From: DASRDU01 sp035560235
GTDB lineage: Bacteria; Acidobacteriota; Blastocatellia; RBC074
Direction of reading: 5' to 3'
NCBI GenBank assembly: GCA_035560235.1
Contig: DATMAG010000029.1
Span: 1-26,640 of the forward strand
DNA: 26,640 nucleotides
In this document: piece after piece, positions 13,788 to 21,887 of the stretch
Position numbering within the stretch: the stretch's first letter is position 1
Layout of the letters: each line of letters begins with the position of its first letter
Notes under the pieces: model-generated
What the model was told of the DNA's origin: nothing
The model's input: the letters and a program-made list of their open reading frames with translations, nothing else
The model's database searches: none
Position numbers and translations under genes: made by a program

Positions 13788-15398
13788 TCAGTTTCCTTTC
13801 TGCAGTTTGGGGAGTCGCTGGCGACAGGCGGCGAGATCGGCTTTGGTCTGTTGCAGTTCATTCTGCGCAGCATTGAGCGTCTGGCGCAGCCGGTCAGCTT
13901 CAGTCTGGGCGCGGGTGGCGGCGGTGCGCTGCTGATCGGAGAGTTTCTTCTGAGCATCGAGCAGTTTTTGCAGGCGCTGTGAAAGCGTGTCGTAACTGCT
14001 GCCGGACTGCTGCTGCAACTGCTCGATCAGCGTCTGCAGTTCGCTCTGATCCTTTTGCAGCGCGACCCGCTGCTCGCGCTCTCTGGCCTGTGCCTCTTCG
14101 GCCAGACGCTTCTGCGCCAGCGCGTATTCGCGTTCCCGCGTGACCTGATCGAGCGCTTCTTCAGCCTTCAGCCGCGCCTGATTGGCCTGGCTCGCCTGAT
14201 AAAACGCATAGACGGCGAGCGGAATCGAGAGCAGCATCAGAATGCCGATCAGTCCCATGCCGATTCTGACGAGCCGCCGCGCCCAGTTGATCGGCAGGTG
14301 GCGTTTGATCCATTCATCATCAAAGACCGTGCGGTAAATCAGATTGCGCGTGCGCAGCCTGCCGCCCTCGCGCCGGACAACACCCGACAGTTTGAGGTGC
14401 GATTTGATGAGCGACTGCTCTTCGTCAGCGACCGGCGTGCTGTCGTCACGGATTTCGCGGTAACAGGTCAGCACGCCTTCAACGTCGGGCGCGCGTTTGG
14501 TGAGCATATCGCGGACGAACTGCAGGTTATTGTCCTGCTCGCTGCGTTCACCGAAAAACGTGTTCGCCACCACGCGGGCCACTTCGGCCTCAGTCCACTG
14601 ACTGAGGTTTTCAGCGGCGATGGCGCGGCACAGGCGCTGCGTCAGATAGGGATGGCCGCCCGTCCAGTCGAGCGCCCATTTGAGAACCTGCCGGGCTTCG
14701 TTCAGAGGCAGGCTGAAGCCGTCAGCAAGCGGCAGCGCCTCTTCAAAAGTGAAGTCGGTCAGTTCGACGCGCTGCCCGACATTGAAGGGCGTGCGCTGCG
14801 GATCGCGCACCAGATCGCCCGGAGTGGCAACGCCGATCAGCACGAACGAGAGCCGCTTGAATTCCGGCCTCATCGCGCGGGCGTTGTAAAAATACCGGAT
14901 CGCCGCAAAGAAATCGTCGGTGAAATTCAGACTCAGCGTCGTGTCAATCTCGTCAACAAAGACGACCACCGGTTCCCTGATTTCAGCCAGCAGCACTTCC
15001 TCAAAAAAGAGCGTCAGCCGCTGCGTCATCCCCAGATGCGTGCGCTCCTGCCACCAGGCGACCACATCCGCGCTGAGCATCAGCTGATCCTCGATGGCCG
15101 CGAGCAGGCCGAGATACCATTCTTCGTTGGTGACTTTGACGCCGATGGCGGTCAGGTCAATGATGACTGTTCTGACGCCTTCGCTGTTGAGCCGTTCGAC
15201 GGTGCGCATCATCAGGCTCGATTTGCCGAGCTGCCGCGCGGTCAGGATGTAGGCAAAGACCGACTCCCGGCAGAGCGCGAGCAGTTCATCGTCAGCGCGG
15301 CGGGTCAGATAGATGCCGTTGCCGGCCTGAACCGTGCCGCCGGTTGTGAACACGACTTTTTGCGTCTGCGTGGCGGACTGAATGGTTGTGTCAGACAT
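13788..15398 (-). CDS. AAA-like ATPase with membrane helix and C-terminal coiled coil
   Basis: The 536-residue protein carries an AAA-like (AAA_35-type) ATPase domain. Its Walker A is ARQLGKSS (54-61) and its Walker B is VVVFVDEID (144-152). Typical later motifs are PFNVGQRVEL and WTGGHPYLTQRLCRAI. A winged-helix-like region (KSHLKLSGVVRREGGRLRTRN) follows. One membrane helix spans about 378-400, and 403-530 is a long coiled coil rich in Gln, Glu and Arg. Its start overlaps the upstream TIR-AAA gene by 8 bases, so the two are coupled. The shared ATPase type suggests they work together. A cytoplasmic ATPase with a coiled coil across the membrane is expected from the single helix. Substrate and trigger are unknown. 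Confidence 0.82.
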   Translation of the reverse strand: MSDTTIQSATQTQKVVFTTGGTVQAGNGIYLTRRADDELLALCRESVFAYILTARQLGKSSLMMRTVERLNSEGVRTVIIDLTAIGVKVTNEEWYLGLLAAIEDQLMLSADVVAWWQERTHLGMTQRLTLFFEEVLLAEIREPVVVFVDEIDTTLSLNFTDDFFAAIRYFYNARAMRPEFKRLSFVLIGVATPGDLVRDPQRTPFNVGQRVELTDFTFEEALPLADGFSLPLNEARQVLKWALDWTGGHPYLTQRLCRAIAAENLSQWTEAEVARVVANTFFGERSEQDNNLQFVRDMLTKRAPDVEGVLTCYREIRDDSTPVADEEQSLIKSHLKLSGVVRREGGRLRTRNLIYRTVFDDEWIKRHLPINWARRLVRIGMGLIGILMLLSIPLAVYAFYQASQANQARLKAEEALDQVTREREYALAQKRLAEEAQAREREQRVALQKDQSELQTLIEQLQQQSGSSYDTLSQRLQKLLDAQKKLSDQQRTAATRAQTEADRLRQTLNAAQNELQQTKADLAACRQRLPKLQKGN

Positions 15399-16941
15399 GG
15401 AGGTACTCCCGGAAGTAATCGGCATAAAGCTGACAGCGCGGCATGTCTTCGCGCCCTTCGCGTCTGACCAGCCCCGCGCCGCGCAATCTGAAAAAGACTT
15501 CCTCATCCTGACAGGAATGATTCCTGATGACCTGCTGCAGGCCGCGAATGAGGTCTTCCTTGTTGTTGAGCCGGAAGAGGTGATAGCGCAGATGATCGCC
15601 GAACGGCCCGCGATCATCAGTCGCGTGAGCGAACAGATCAGTCGCACTCATCCGCCCGTCAGCCACGAGATAGAGCGCCCGCCGCACGAGGTACGGATGC
15701 CCGTTGAGCAGCGCCATCAGTTTCTGCACTTCGGCCTCATTGAGCGGCGAGCCGTGCCGCTGATTCAGATCAGTCACGTTGGCGAGCGTGAAATCAGACA
15801 TCTCGATCACTTCACCGACGTTGAAGGGCGACTGATTGAGGTTTTCAATCAATTGATAAGGTTCAGTCGAAGTGACCAGGGCGAGATCGAGCTGCTTCCA
15901 GACGGGCTGAGTCGCGCGGCTGTTGTGCCAGCTCCGGAGCATGCTGAAAAAGTCAGTCCGGTAATCAGTCTCGAAGATGCTTTCGACCTCATCCATCGCC
16001 AGCACGAGCGGGCCGTCGAGTTCCTTAAGGAGATACTTCCCGACGTAACGCGCGCACCGCTGACTGTTGCCGAGCGGCGCTTTCCAGCACTCTTCAGTGC
16101 GGTCTTCGAGTTCAAGGACATCGCTCATCCAGGAACAGAACTGACGAAAGAAGACATCCGCGCTCGACAGCGCCGTTTTGTCGAAGAGCTGAAAATCAAG
16201 AAAGGCGACGCGCTTGCCCAGGCGCGTTGCGGCATCAGTCGTGCGGATGAGCAGGGAACTCTTGCCCATCTGACGCGGCCCCTTGATGGTGATGGTCACG
16301 CCCTGCCGATTGATCGCTTCACGCGCGATGGCATCGGTCGGGCGCAGGACATAAAACTTCGACTGCGTGTCAATCGTTCCTTCGGGCAGGTCGAGCGTGA
16401 CCCGGCGCGCAGGCGGCTGTGCCGAAGGCAGCGGCTGCGGCACAGCCGAAGAAATCAGCGGCGGCTGTGACTGCGCGGGCTGACCTCTGCCTGCGAGCGC
16501 GCCGCCCGCGATGGCGCGGCTCAGTTCGTCAATCAGGCGCGGCGTGTCGGCGGGACTGTCCCATGAAGCCCAGTTGATCGGGTTGAGATAGGCGCTGAGC
16601 GGATACTTGAACGGCTCGCGGTAAGCCAGCCGCACCGGCAGAATCACCGGCGGGCCGTTGCGCTCCTTCGCCAGCCGGTGCGCCGTTTCGATTTCGCCGA
16701 GCACCATCTCGCTCGCGACCGAATGCTCAGAGAGAAAGGTAATCAGAAAATCAGCGCGGCGCAGTTCATCTTCGATCCGCTGCGCCCAGGGCGTGCCGAC
16801 CAGCATCGTCTGATCAATGAACACCTCGTGCTGCTGACTGAGCGCGCGATAGATTTCCGCGGCAATCGTCTGATCGGGATCGCAGCGTTTGTAGCTGATG
16901 AAGATGCGCGCCCGCGGCGTGGCAACCGGAACAGTACCCAT
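15391..16941 (-). CDS. TIR domain - AAA-like ATPase fusion
   Basis: From the ATG at 16941 the protein is 516 residues; a GTG at 16974 would add 11. Residues 9-145 form a bacterial TIR domain: RARIFISYKR, EVFIDQTMLVGTPW, ADFLITFLSEHSVASEMVLGEIETA. Its likely catalytic glutamate is Glu83. After a proline/glutamine-rich linker comes an AAA_35-type ATPase with Walker A GPRQMGKSS (about 221-229), Walker B LVLAMDEVE and the family motif SPFNVGEVIEMSDFT. Many bacterial TIR domains degrade NAD or make signal nucleotides in antiphage defence; ATPase fusions can act as sensors. The defence role is inferred. Both candidate starts have weak ribosome sites. The stop overlaps the next gene. Confidence 0.83.
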   Translation of the reverse strand: MGTVPVATPRARIFISYKRCDPDQTIAAEIYRALSQQHEVFIDQTMLVGTPWAQRIEDELRRADFLITFLSEHSVASEMVLGEIETAHRLAKERNGPPVILPVRLAYREPFKYPLSAYLNPINWASWDSPADTPRLIDELSRAIAGGALAGRGQPAQSQPPLISSAVPQPLPSAQPPARRVTLDLPEGTIDTQSKFYVLRPTDAIAREAINRQGVTITIKGPRQMGKSSLLIRTTDAATRLGKRVAFLDFQLFDKTALSSADVFFRQFCSWMSDVLELEDRTEECWKAPLGNSQRCARYVGKYLLKELDGPLVLAMDEVESIFETDYRTDFFSMLRSWHNSRATQPVWKQLDLALVTSTEPYQLIENLNQSPFNVGEVIEMSDFTLANVTDLNQRHGSPLNEAEVQKLMALLNGHPYLVRRALYLVADGRMSATDLFAHATDDRGPFGDHLRYHLFRLNNKEDLIRGLQQVIRNHSCQDEEVFFRLRGAGLVRREGREDMPRCQLYADYFREYLHV

Positions 16942-16980
16942 GGCGGCCTCACTGGAAAGAGTCAGAGTGATCACCGCTGC

Positions 16981-16996
16981 CTGTCAGTGCTGACAG
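16981..16996. promoter_or_regulatory. Perfect dyad CTGTCAG-TG-CTGACAG upstream of the TIR gene
   Basis: A seven-base perfect inverted repeat with a two-base centre lies just upstream of both candidate start codons. Two further half-sites occur at 17070-17076 (CTGACAG) and 17094-17099 (TGTCAG on plus), all downstream of the predicted promoter. It could be an operator or a 5' leader hairpin that hides the ribosome site. Confidence 0.4.
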
Positions 16997-17105
16997 CGGC
17001 AGATTGAAAGCGGGGCAGTTGTGGCGGAAGAGACTCTCGTGACTCTGCGCTCCTTCCGCGACGTATCAGCTGACAGTTTCTGTTAATGATTGTTTTGTCA
17101 GGAGG

Positions 17106-17133
17106 ATTATAGGTCGGACGCGACGGATTTCAA
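17106..17133 (-). promoter_or_regulatory. Sigma-70-like promoter for the TIR/AAA operon
   Basis: On the minus strand TTGAAA (17128-17133) and TATAAT (17106-17111) are separated by 16 bases. The -10 box is a consensus match in otherwise GC-rich DNA. Transcription would start near 17099 and give a leader of about 125-160 bases containing the CTGTCAG half-sites. Confidence 0.55.
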
Positions 17134-17187
17134 TCAATTGTTTCCGGTGCAGGGCAGGCTGGTGAGAAAAGTGGCCACGAATGCACA

Positions 17188-17260
17188 CGAATGTTCATGA
17201 ATGCGGAATGCTGAATGCGGAATCAGGAAGCGTATTTTATTCCGCATTCGTGAACATTCG
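17188..17260. repeat. Inverted repeat of ATTCGTG/GCGGAAT units, terminator-like
   Basis: The left arm (17188-17209, beginning CGAATGTTCATGAATGC) and the right arm (17239-17260) pair over 22 bases with one G-T position. The arms combine a CGAATGTTCATG unit with a GCGGAAT unit; these recur at 20545-20575 and 21800-21872. The hairpin begins nine bases after the stop of the KdsC-like gene, so it would end that transcript. Confidence 0.65.
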
Positions 17261-17268
17261 CGGTCTGA

Positions 17269-17946
17269 TTATTTGCGCTGTGATTCAAGGATGAATTCGA
17301 CCGCTTCGCGCACTGCGCCGCGTCCGCCGTTTCGCTTTGTCACCAGATGCGCGCATTCGCGCACGTCTCTGACGGCATCGGCCACGGCGATGGCCAGTCC
17401 GACGCGTTGCAGCAGCGGCAGGTCGGGCAGATCGTCACCGATGTAAGCGATCTCAGTGTCAGTCAGCCCTTCAGCGGCGCGAATCTCTTTATACGCCGCG
17501 AGCTTGTCATCATTGCCCTGGTACAGATAATCAACCTGCAGTTCGCGGGCGCGGGCGGCGAGCGCGGCTGAACTGCGCCCGCTGATGATTCCGGTTCTGA
17601 GTCCGGCCTGGCGCGCCAGCTTCAGCGCGTGGCCGTCGTGAATATGAAAGATTCTGCTCTCAACCGAGACGCGCTCACCATCGGCCAGATAAATCAGGCT
17701 GCCGTCGGTCAGCACTCCGTCGCAGTCGAGCAGCAGCAGGCGAATGCGGCGGGCGCGTTCCAGATTCCTGTCGTGAAAAGCGTCGGGTGAATCAGAGATG
17801 TCAGGATTGAAGGCAATGATCTCGTTGCAGATCTCAACACACTCATTGCAGATGCAAGACTGTGGCCCGGCAATCAGCCTGCTGACCTGACCATACCGTT
17901 TACTGCAGAAGGAGCAGCACAGATCTTTATTACTTTTCCCGTCCAT
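17269..17946 (-). CDS. KdsC-type HAD phosphatase fused to an N-terminal ClpX zinc finger
   Basis: The 225-residue protein has two parts. Residues 8-45 match the ClpX zinc-binding domain, with cysteines 11, 14, 33 and 36 (C-x2-C-x18-C-x2-C, the ClpX spacing) and the ClpX-like RLIAGPQSCICNECVEICNEII. Residues 68-222 are a KDO-8-phosphate phosphatase-like HAD domain: LLLLDCDGVLTDG (nucleophile Asp74, acid Asp76), HIHDGHALKLARQAGLRTG, SGRSS, Lys148 in DDKLAAY and YIGDDLPDLP (Asp171, Asp172). KdsC releases Kdo from Kdo-8-phosphate in lipid A-core synthesis. kdsA lies two genes upstream. Plain KdsC proteins lack the zinc finger, which in ClpX binds substrates and adaptors and drives dimerisation. 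Confidence 0.85.
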   Translation of the reverse strand: MDGKSNKDLCCSFCSKRYGQVSRLIAGPQSCICNECVEICNEIIAFNPDISDSPDAFHDRNLERARRIRLLLLDCDGVLTDGSLIYLADGERVSVESRIFHIHDGHALKLARQAGLRTGIISGRSSAALAARARELQVDYLYQGNDDKLAAYKEIRAAEGLTDTEIAYIGDDLPDLPLLQRVGLAIAVADAVRDVRECAHLVTKRNGGRGAVREAVEFILESQRK

Positions 17947-18027
17947 CGTTTTGACTCGACACTGCAGCCGTTTGAAAGGCGCCGGAATTGTCAGCGCGGT
18001 CTGGCCGCAGAGTTGTCAGCGTGCTGA

Positions 18028-20523
18028 TTACTTCACATCAAAGACCGGGACTTCGCTCAGCATCATCCGGCCACCGGCGCGGCTGATGATGTAAAGCGCC
18101 CGGCCTGCATAATCCTTGCCGAGGATCTTTACCTTCAGGGCCACGTCAACGGCGATGCGATTGGCATCGAGCGTTTCGGTGCGCAGTGGTTCGGTCGTCC
18201 AGACAGTCGGTTTGGTGCCGAGCAGCGATTTGCCGAATTTGCGCAGCGTGCCCTGTTCGATCATCGCTGAGATGGCTTCGTCGGTGCCCTGCAGAATCGC
18301 GGCATCGAACTTTTGCAGAAAACCCTTCACGTCTTCAGGAATCTTCACGGCATTCGCGGCGCGTTCAGCGCGCAGCGCGCCGTCGCGGGCCGCGTCAATC
18401 GTGGCCTGATCGAGATCGGTTGCGGCGGCTTCGCGGAAGCGGCGGGCGGCTTCGGCAAAGTTGTTCTGCTGCAGGGCGAGTTCGCCCAGGCCGAGCAGCG
18501 CAAAGCCGTAAGCCTGAATCGGCAGCGGTTCAGCCTTGAGCGCGGAATTGAAGGCGCGCGCGGCCTCGTCGTTTTTGCCTGCGGCGAGCAGCACGCGACC
18601 GAGCAGCGCGAGCAGCGTCGGTGAATCAGGATCGTCGGTGAGAGCTTCGCGCGCCTTCGCTTCGGCGGTGGCGAGTTCGGTCTGACGCACTCTGGCCTCT
18701 GCGCCGGGCTGCGTGGCTTTGGTCAGGGCCAGGACTGCCTGGCCGTAGAGATCGGCGCTCGCCTGATGGCGCGGGAATTCGTCGTTGGTGTAATCCTTCT
18801 GAATGTAGACCCGCTCAGGATCGGCTTCGATGGTTTTGATCTGCGTGCCTGCGGGAAAGGTCACGGTGCCGAATTCACCGGCCTTGACGAGAACTGTCTG
18901 ACGCAGCTTTTCACCGCTCGCCGTGGTCGCCACGATTTCAACCGGGAAGTCGCCGTTGCCGAAATTGGTGACGGTTGATTCAACTCCGGCGGCTCCGGGC
19001 ACGGGCTGACCGACGGCAATATCGGGCAGCACGACATTCTCAATCCACTGCGCGAACAGATCGCCGATGGCCTGGCGGCGCTGCGGCTGCACAGCGGCGA
19101 GCAGATTGCCTTTGATGCTCGCGCAGCGCGTCGTCGCACAGAGCGGCGAACGCCACTCGGTCAGCGACACCACATCAACGCGCTGCCGGTCGAGCGCGCG
19201 GGTAATCAGCGCATCGAACGCCTGCTGACCCAGATTCTTTTCCAGAATTCGCCAGACGAGCGCGCCCTTGTTGTAGACGCTTGTCGTGTAGCCGCGATCG
19301 AGCGGGCTTTGCAGCAGCAGCGGCGCATCACCGCCGCGCGCAACCGGAGCGTATGCGCGGCGATAACGCTCAAAGGCCGCTTCGCGCTGCTTCTCGCCGT
19401 ACCGTTCGCCCAGATACTGCGCGGTCAGGTAAATCGGCAGCGCATCGCGCAGCATGCCTGTGCCGCGTCCCCGCAGCAGCACGCGGCCATCAATCCACTG
19501 CCTGGCCGCCGCGCTCGCGAGCAGTTCAATCGTTCCGAGGTCGAGAACGCCGCGGTGAAAGAGGCTGTCGGAAATGGCGACGACGCCCGGCGCGGCAAAG
19601 CTCAGGCCGTGTGAGATCAGTTCACCCGTGATGGCCGTATCGCGTTCGCGCACGTTCGATGACACGATCCGAAAGGTGCCGCCCACCAGCCCGCCGAAAT
19701 ACTTCGTATAAAAATCCATGATCCGCACCGCTTCAGACGCCAGACGCTGCGCCTGCTGCCGGCCCGCCTCATCGAGGCCGCGCGGCGCATAGACTTCAAC
19801 TTTCGGCGCGCCCGGCAGATCGGCGCTCTGAGTGCCACCGGCAGCAAAGACCTCGTAATCACCGGCCAGGAAGAACGGTTGTCCGGCATAGGTCTGCTCG
19901 AACGCACTGTCTGATTTGCGCAGCCCTGACGAGACTACTTTCAACCCGGCGGGCGCAGTCACCGTCAGCGTGAAGGGCGCAGTGTCGGGGCCGTGTTCCG
20001 TGAAAGGCGAATGCTTCTCCGGAATCCAGAAGCTCGCGGGCAGCGCGAAGCATTCAAGCGATGAAATCAGCAGCCCGCTGCGCGCGTTGTCGCTGCTCTG
20101 TCCGGTCGCGCCCTTCTCGAACATCGGAATCGTATAGGTGAATTCCACCTCGAACTCGCGCAGCGCAGCCATCGCGGCGTTGATGTCTGTCGCCACATTC
20201 TGCAAACCGGCGCCGGTGCGCGAAGCGTCTTCCTTTGCAGTGAAAGTCACCGGCGCGCCGTTGAGCGTCATGGCCGACACTTTTGCTTTGCCGTTGAGCT
20301 GAAACGAGAGTTTCGGTTTGCCTTCAGGCCCGGCCAGCAGAATCCTGTCAGCCAGATCGGAGCCGGACAGATTCACCAGACTCAGCTTCGCTCTGGTTTC
20401 AAGCGCGTGATTGTTCAGGTCAACGCGCGCGGTGACGTCGTACTTTTTGACCTCGAATTCCTGCGCGAAAGCGACGGAACCGAGCAGCAGCAGAGAAACA
20501 AGACTGAATAATACTTTGTTCAT
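18028..20523 (-). CDS. Secreted M1-peptidase-like protein without zinc ligands, with TPR region
   Basis: The 831-residue protein has a signal peptide (MNKVLFSLVSLLLLGSVAFA). A beta-rich M1-type N-terminal domain follows, then a gluzincin-like region. At the catalytic site the usual HExxHQW reads S337-A-A-A-R341-QW, and the NEGFA-type glutamate is Asp360 in LRDALPIYL. Thus every zinc ligand is gone and it should be inactive as a peptidase. About 600-715 contains TPR-like helices (LLALLGRVLLAAGKNDEAARAFNSAL and the following repeats). The C-terminus is an alpha/beta segment resembling a small SnoaL/NTF2-like fold (uncertain). It lies between kdsA and the KdsC-like gene, all on one strand with short gaps. 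A scaffold role in the periplasm is a guess. Confidence 0.75.
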   Translation of the reverse strand: MNKVLFSLVSLLLLGSVAFAQEFEVKKYDVTARVDLNNHALETRAKLSLVNLSGSDLADRILLAGPEGKPKLSFQLNGKAKVSAMTLNGAPVTFTAKEDASRTGAGLQNVATDINAAMAALREFEVEFTYTIPMFEKGATGQSSDNARSGLLISSLECFALPASFWIPEKHSPFTEHGPDTAPFTLTVTAPAGLKVVSSGLRKSDSAFEQTYAGQPFFLAGDYEVFAAGGTQSADLPGAPKVEVYAPRGLDEAGRQQAQRLASEAVRIMDFYTKYFGGLVGGTFRIVSSNVRERDTAITGELISHGLSFAAPGVVAISDSLFHRGVLDLGTIELLASAAARQWIDGRVLLRGRGTGMLRDALPIYLTAQYLGERYGEKQREAAFERYRRAYAPVARGGDAPLLLQSPLDRGYTTSVYNKGALVWRILEKNLGQQAFDALITRALDRQRVDVVSLTEWRSPLCATTRCASIKGNLLAAVQPQRRQAIGDLFAQWIENVVLPDIAVGQPVPGAAGVESTVTNFGNGDFPVEIVATTASGEKLRQTVLVKAGEFGTVTFPAGTQIKTIEADPERVYIQKDYTNDEFPRHQASADLYGQAVLALTKATQPGAEARVRQTELATAEAKAREALTDDPDSPTLLALLGRVLLAAGKNDEAARAFNSALKAEPLPIQAYGFALLGLGELALQQNNFAEAARRFREAAATDLDQATIDAARDGALRAERAANAVKIPEDVKGFLQKFDAAILQGTDEAISAMIEQGTLRKFGKSLLGTKPTVWTTEPLRTETLDANRIAVDVALKVKILGKDYAGRALYIISRAGGRMMLSEVPVFDVK

Positions 20524-20544
20524 TGCGGTTGGATGGACGATTCT

Positions 20545-20575
20545 GATTCGTGTTGATTCGTGTTCATTCGCGGCT
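20545..20575. repeat. Short tandem GATTCGTGTT repeat between kdsA and the M1-like gene
   Basis: Two copies of GATTCGTGTT in tandem are followed by CATTCGCGGCTG. The second part resembles the right arm of the hairpin at 17239-17268 (GAACATTCGCGGTCTG). It appears to be a partial copy of the same dispersed element, lacking its partner arm. Confidence 0.5.
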
Positions 20576-20580
20576 GCCTG

Positions 20581-21390
20581 TTATCTTCCGATCTCGTGAA
20601 TTTTCAGCAGCGTGGCGAGCAGCGGCTCAAGCCGGTCGAGCGGGAACTGCGTGGTCGCATCGCTCAGCGCCTGCGCCGGATTGTCGTGGACTTCCATAAA
20701 CAGCCCGTCAATGCCGCACGCCACGGCGGCGCGGGCCAGATGCGGAATGTATTCGGCCATTCCTCCGGTCGCGTCGCCCAGGCCGCCAGGCAGTTGCAGG
20801 CTGTGCGTGGCGTCATAGACTACCGGCACGCCGAAGCCGCGCATAATCGGAAACGAGCGCATATCAACGACCAGATTGTTGTAGCCGAAACTCGCGCCGC
20901 GTTCGGTCAGCATCATTTCAGCGCCGCCGAAGCTGCGGATCTTTTCGACGATGTTCCGCGCTTCCCAGGGCGCCAGGAACTGACCCTTCTTGACATTCAC
21001 CGTGCGCCCGCTTGCGGCGGCGGCTCTGAGCAGATCGGTCTGTCGGCAGAGAAAGGCCGGAATCTGCAGCACGTCAACCACCCCGGCCACAGCCGGAACC
21101 TGCGTGGTTTCGTGAACGTCGGTCAGCACCGGCACGCCGATCTCGTTTCTGACGCGCTCAAGCACGCGCAGGCCTTCATCCAGGCCGAGGCCGCGAAACG
21201 ATTTCGCGCCCGAACGATTGGCCTTGTCATACGAAGCCTTGAACGCATAAGGCACCTCAAGCCTGCGCGCAATGGCGGCAATCGCCCCGGCCATCTTCAG
21301 GGCGTGCGACTCGCTTTCGATCACGCACGGCCCGGCGAGCAGAAAGAGCCGCTCAGGGTGTGCGCTGATTGTCTGAAAGAAACTGTTCAT
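20581..21390 (-). CDS. kdsA: 3-deoxy-8-phosphooctulonate synthase
   Basis: The 269-residue protein is a full-length KdsA. It condenses phosphoenolpyruvate with arabinose 5-phosphate to Kdo-8-phosphate, the first committed step to Kdo of lipopolysaccharide. Visible signatures are LLAGPCVIESE, FKASYDKANRSG, LTDVHETTQV, LQIPAFLCRQTDLL, VNVKKGQFLAPWE, TERGASFGYNNLVVDMR, VVYDATHSLQLPGG and the end motif MEVHDNP. Cys22 in AGPC marks the metal-dependent class (the metal-independent enzymes have Asn here). Its ATG overlaps the stop of the FAD-monooxygenase remnant upstream (ATGA), and the M1-like gene follows after 57 bases. Confidence 0.96.
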   Translation of the reverse strand: MNSFFQTISAHPERLFLLAGPCVIESESHALKMAGAIAAIARRLEVPYAFKASYDKANRSGAKSFRGLGLDEGLRVLERVRNEIGVPVLTDVHETTQVPAVAGVVDVLQIPAFLCRQTDLLRAAAASGRTVNVKKGQFLAPWEARNIVEKIRSFGGAEMMLTERGASFGYNNLVVDMRSFPIMRGFGVPVVYDATHSLQLPGGLGDATGGMAEYIPHLARAAVACGIDGLFMEVHDNPAQALSDATTQFPLDRLEPLLATLLKIHEIGR

Positions 21391-21701
21391 TCGGTTCCCA
21401 CTGCCTGAATGATGACTTTGCGGGTGACGCTGGCGGGCGTGAATCTGACCATCAGATTTCGCAGCGCGCAGGCCGCTCTGATCTCAGGCTGCGCCATCCG
21501 CCCGAACTTCCACGACGGTTCGGTAATCCACGCTGTGCGCGGACGGCGCTCGGGTTCATCTCAGTCCTGCGCCGACCGCGCCGAACTCTTCGGCCCGCTC
21601 ATAAACGATGGCTTCAATGCCCGACCGTCGCAGCGCAATGGCCGTACACAAGCCGCCAATTCCGCCCCGATGATGATCGCTCGTCTGATTGTTCCGGCCA
21701 T
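21387..21701 (-). pseudogene. FAD-dependent monooxygenase remnant with frameshift and internal deletion
   Basis: The 5' end encodes MAGTIRRAIIIGA and then needs one added base to continue as GIGGLCTAIALRRSGIEAIV, the dinucleotide-binding start of a PHBH-type monooxygenase. The frame reaches VGAGLR and hits a stop. The next conserved piece, in another frame, is ERRPRTAWITEPSW...LRNLMVRFTP, which is the C-terminal part of the same family. Most of the central region, some 250 or more codons, has been lost. The final TGA overlaps the kdsA ATG, so the intact gene was once probably coupled to kdsA. It may still act only as the kdsA leader. Confidence 0.8.
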
Positions 21702-21799
21702 GCAGATAAGAAGGCTCAGCCCTGATGTTTACGGTAAGCCACAGGGTAAACATTTCTCAGAGTGCGGTCAAATCGGGCAAAGGCCGCCGCGAATGTCTC

Positions 21800-21872
21800 A
21801 AATGCGGAGTGCGGAATGCGGAATGCGGAATTTGGGACAGAGGCTTTATTCCGCATTCCGCACTCCGCATTT
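21800..21872. repeat. Perfect 25-bp inverted repeat of GCGGAAT units
   Basis: The arms at 21800-21824 and 21848-21872 are perfect reverse complements over 25 bases around a 23-base loop. The left arm contains tandem units AATGCGG/AGTGCGG. It lies 15 bases after the stop of the minus-strand membrane-protein gene and would form a very stable hairpin in its transcript. The GCGGAAT unit is shared with the hairpin at 17188-17260. Confidence 0.8.
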
Positions 21873-21887
21873 GATTCTGATCTGCTT

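Noticed and set aside
14055..15467. Very long plus-strand open frame opposite the AAA-like gene.
   Set aside because: It is an antisense shadow: the minus strand has clear ATPase motifs, while this frame gives an Arg/Gln-rich sequence with no domain.
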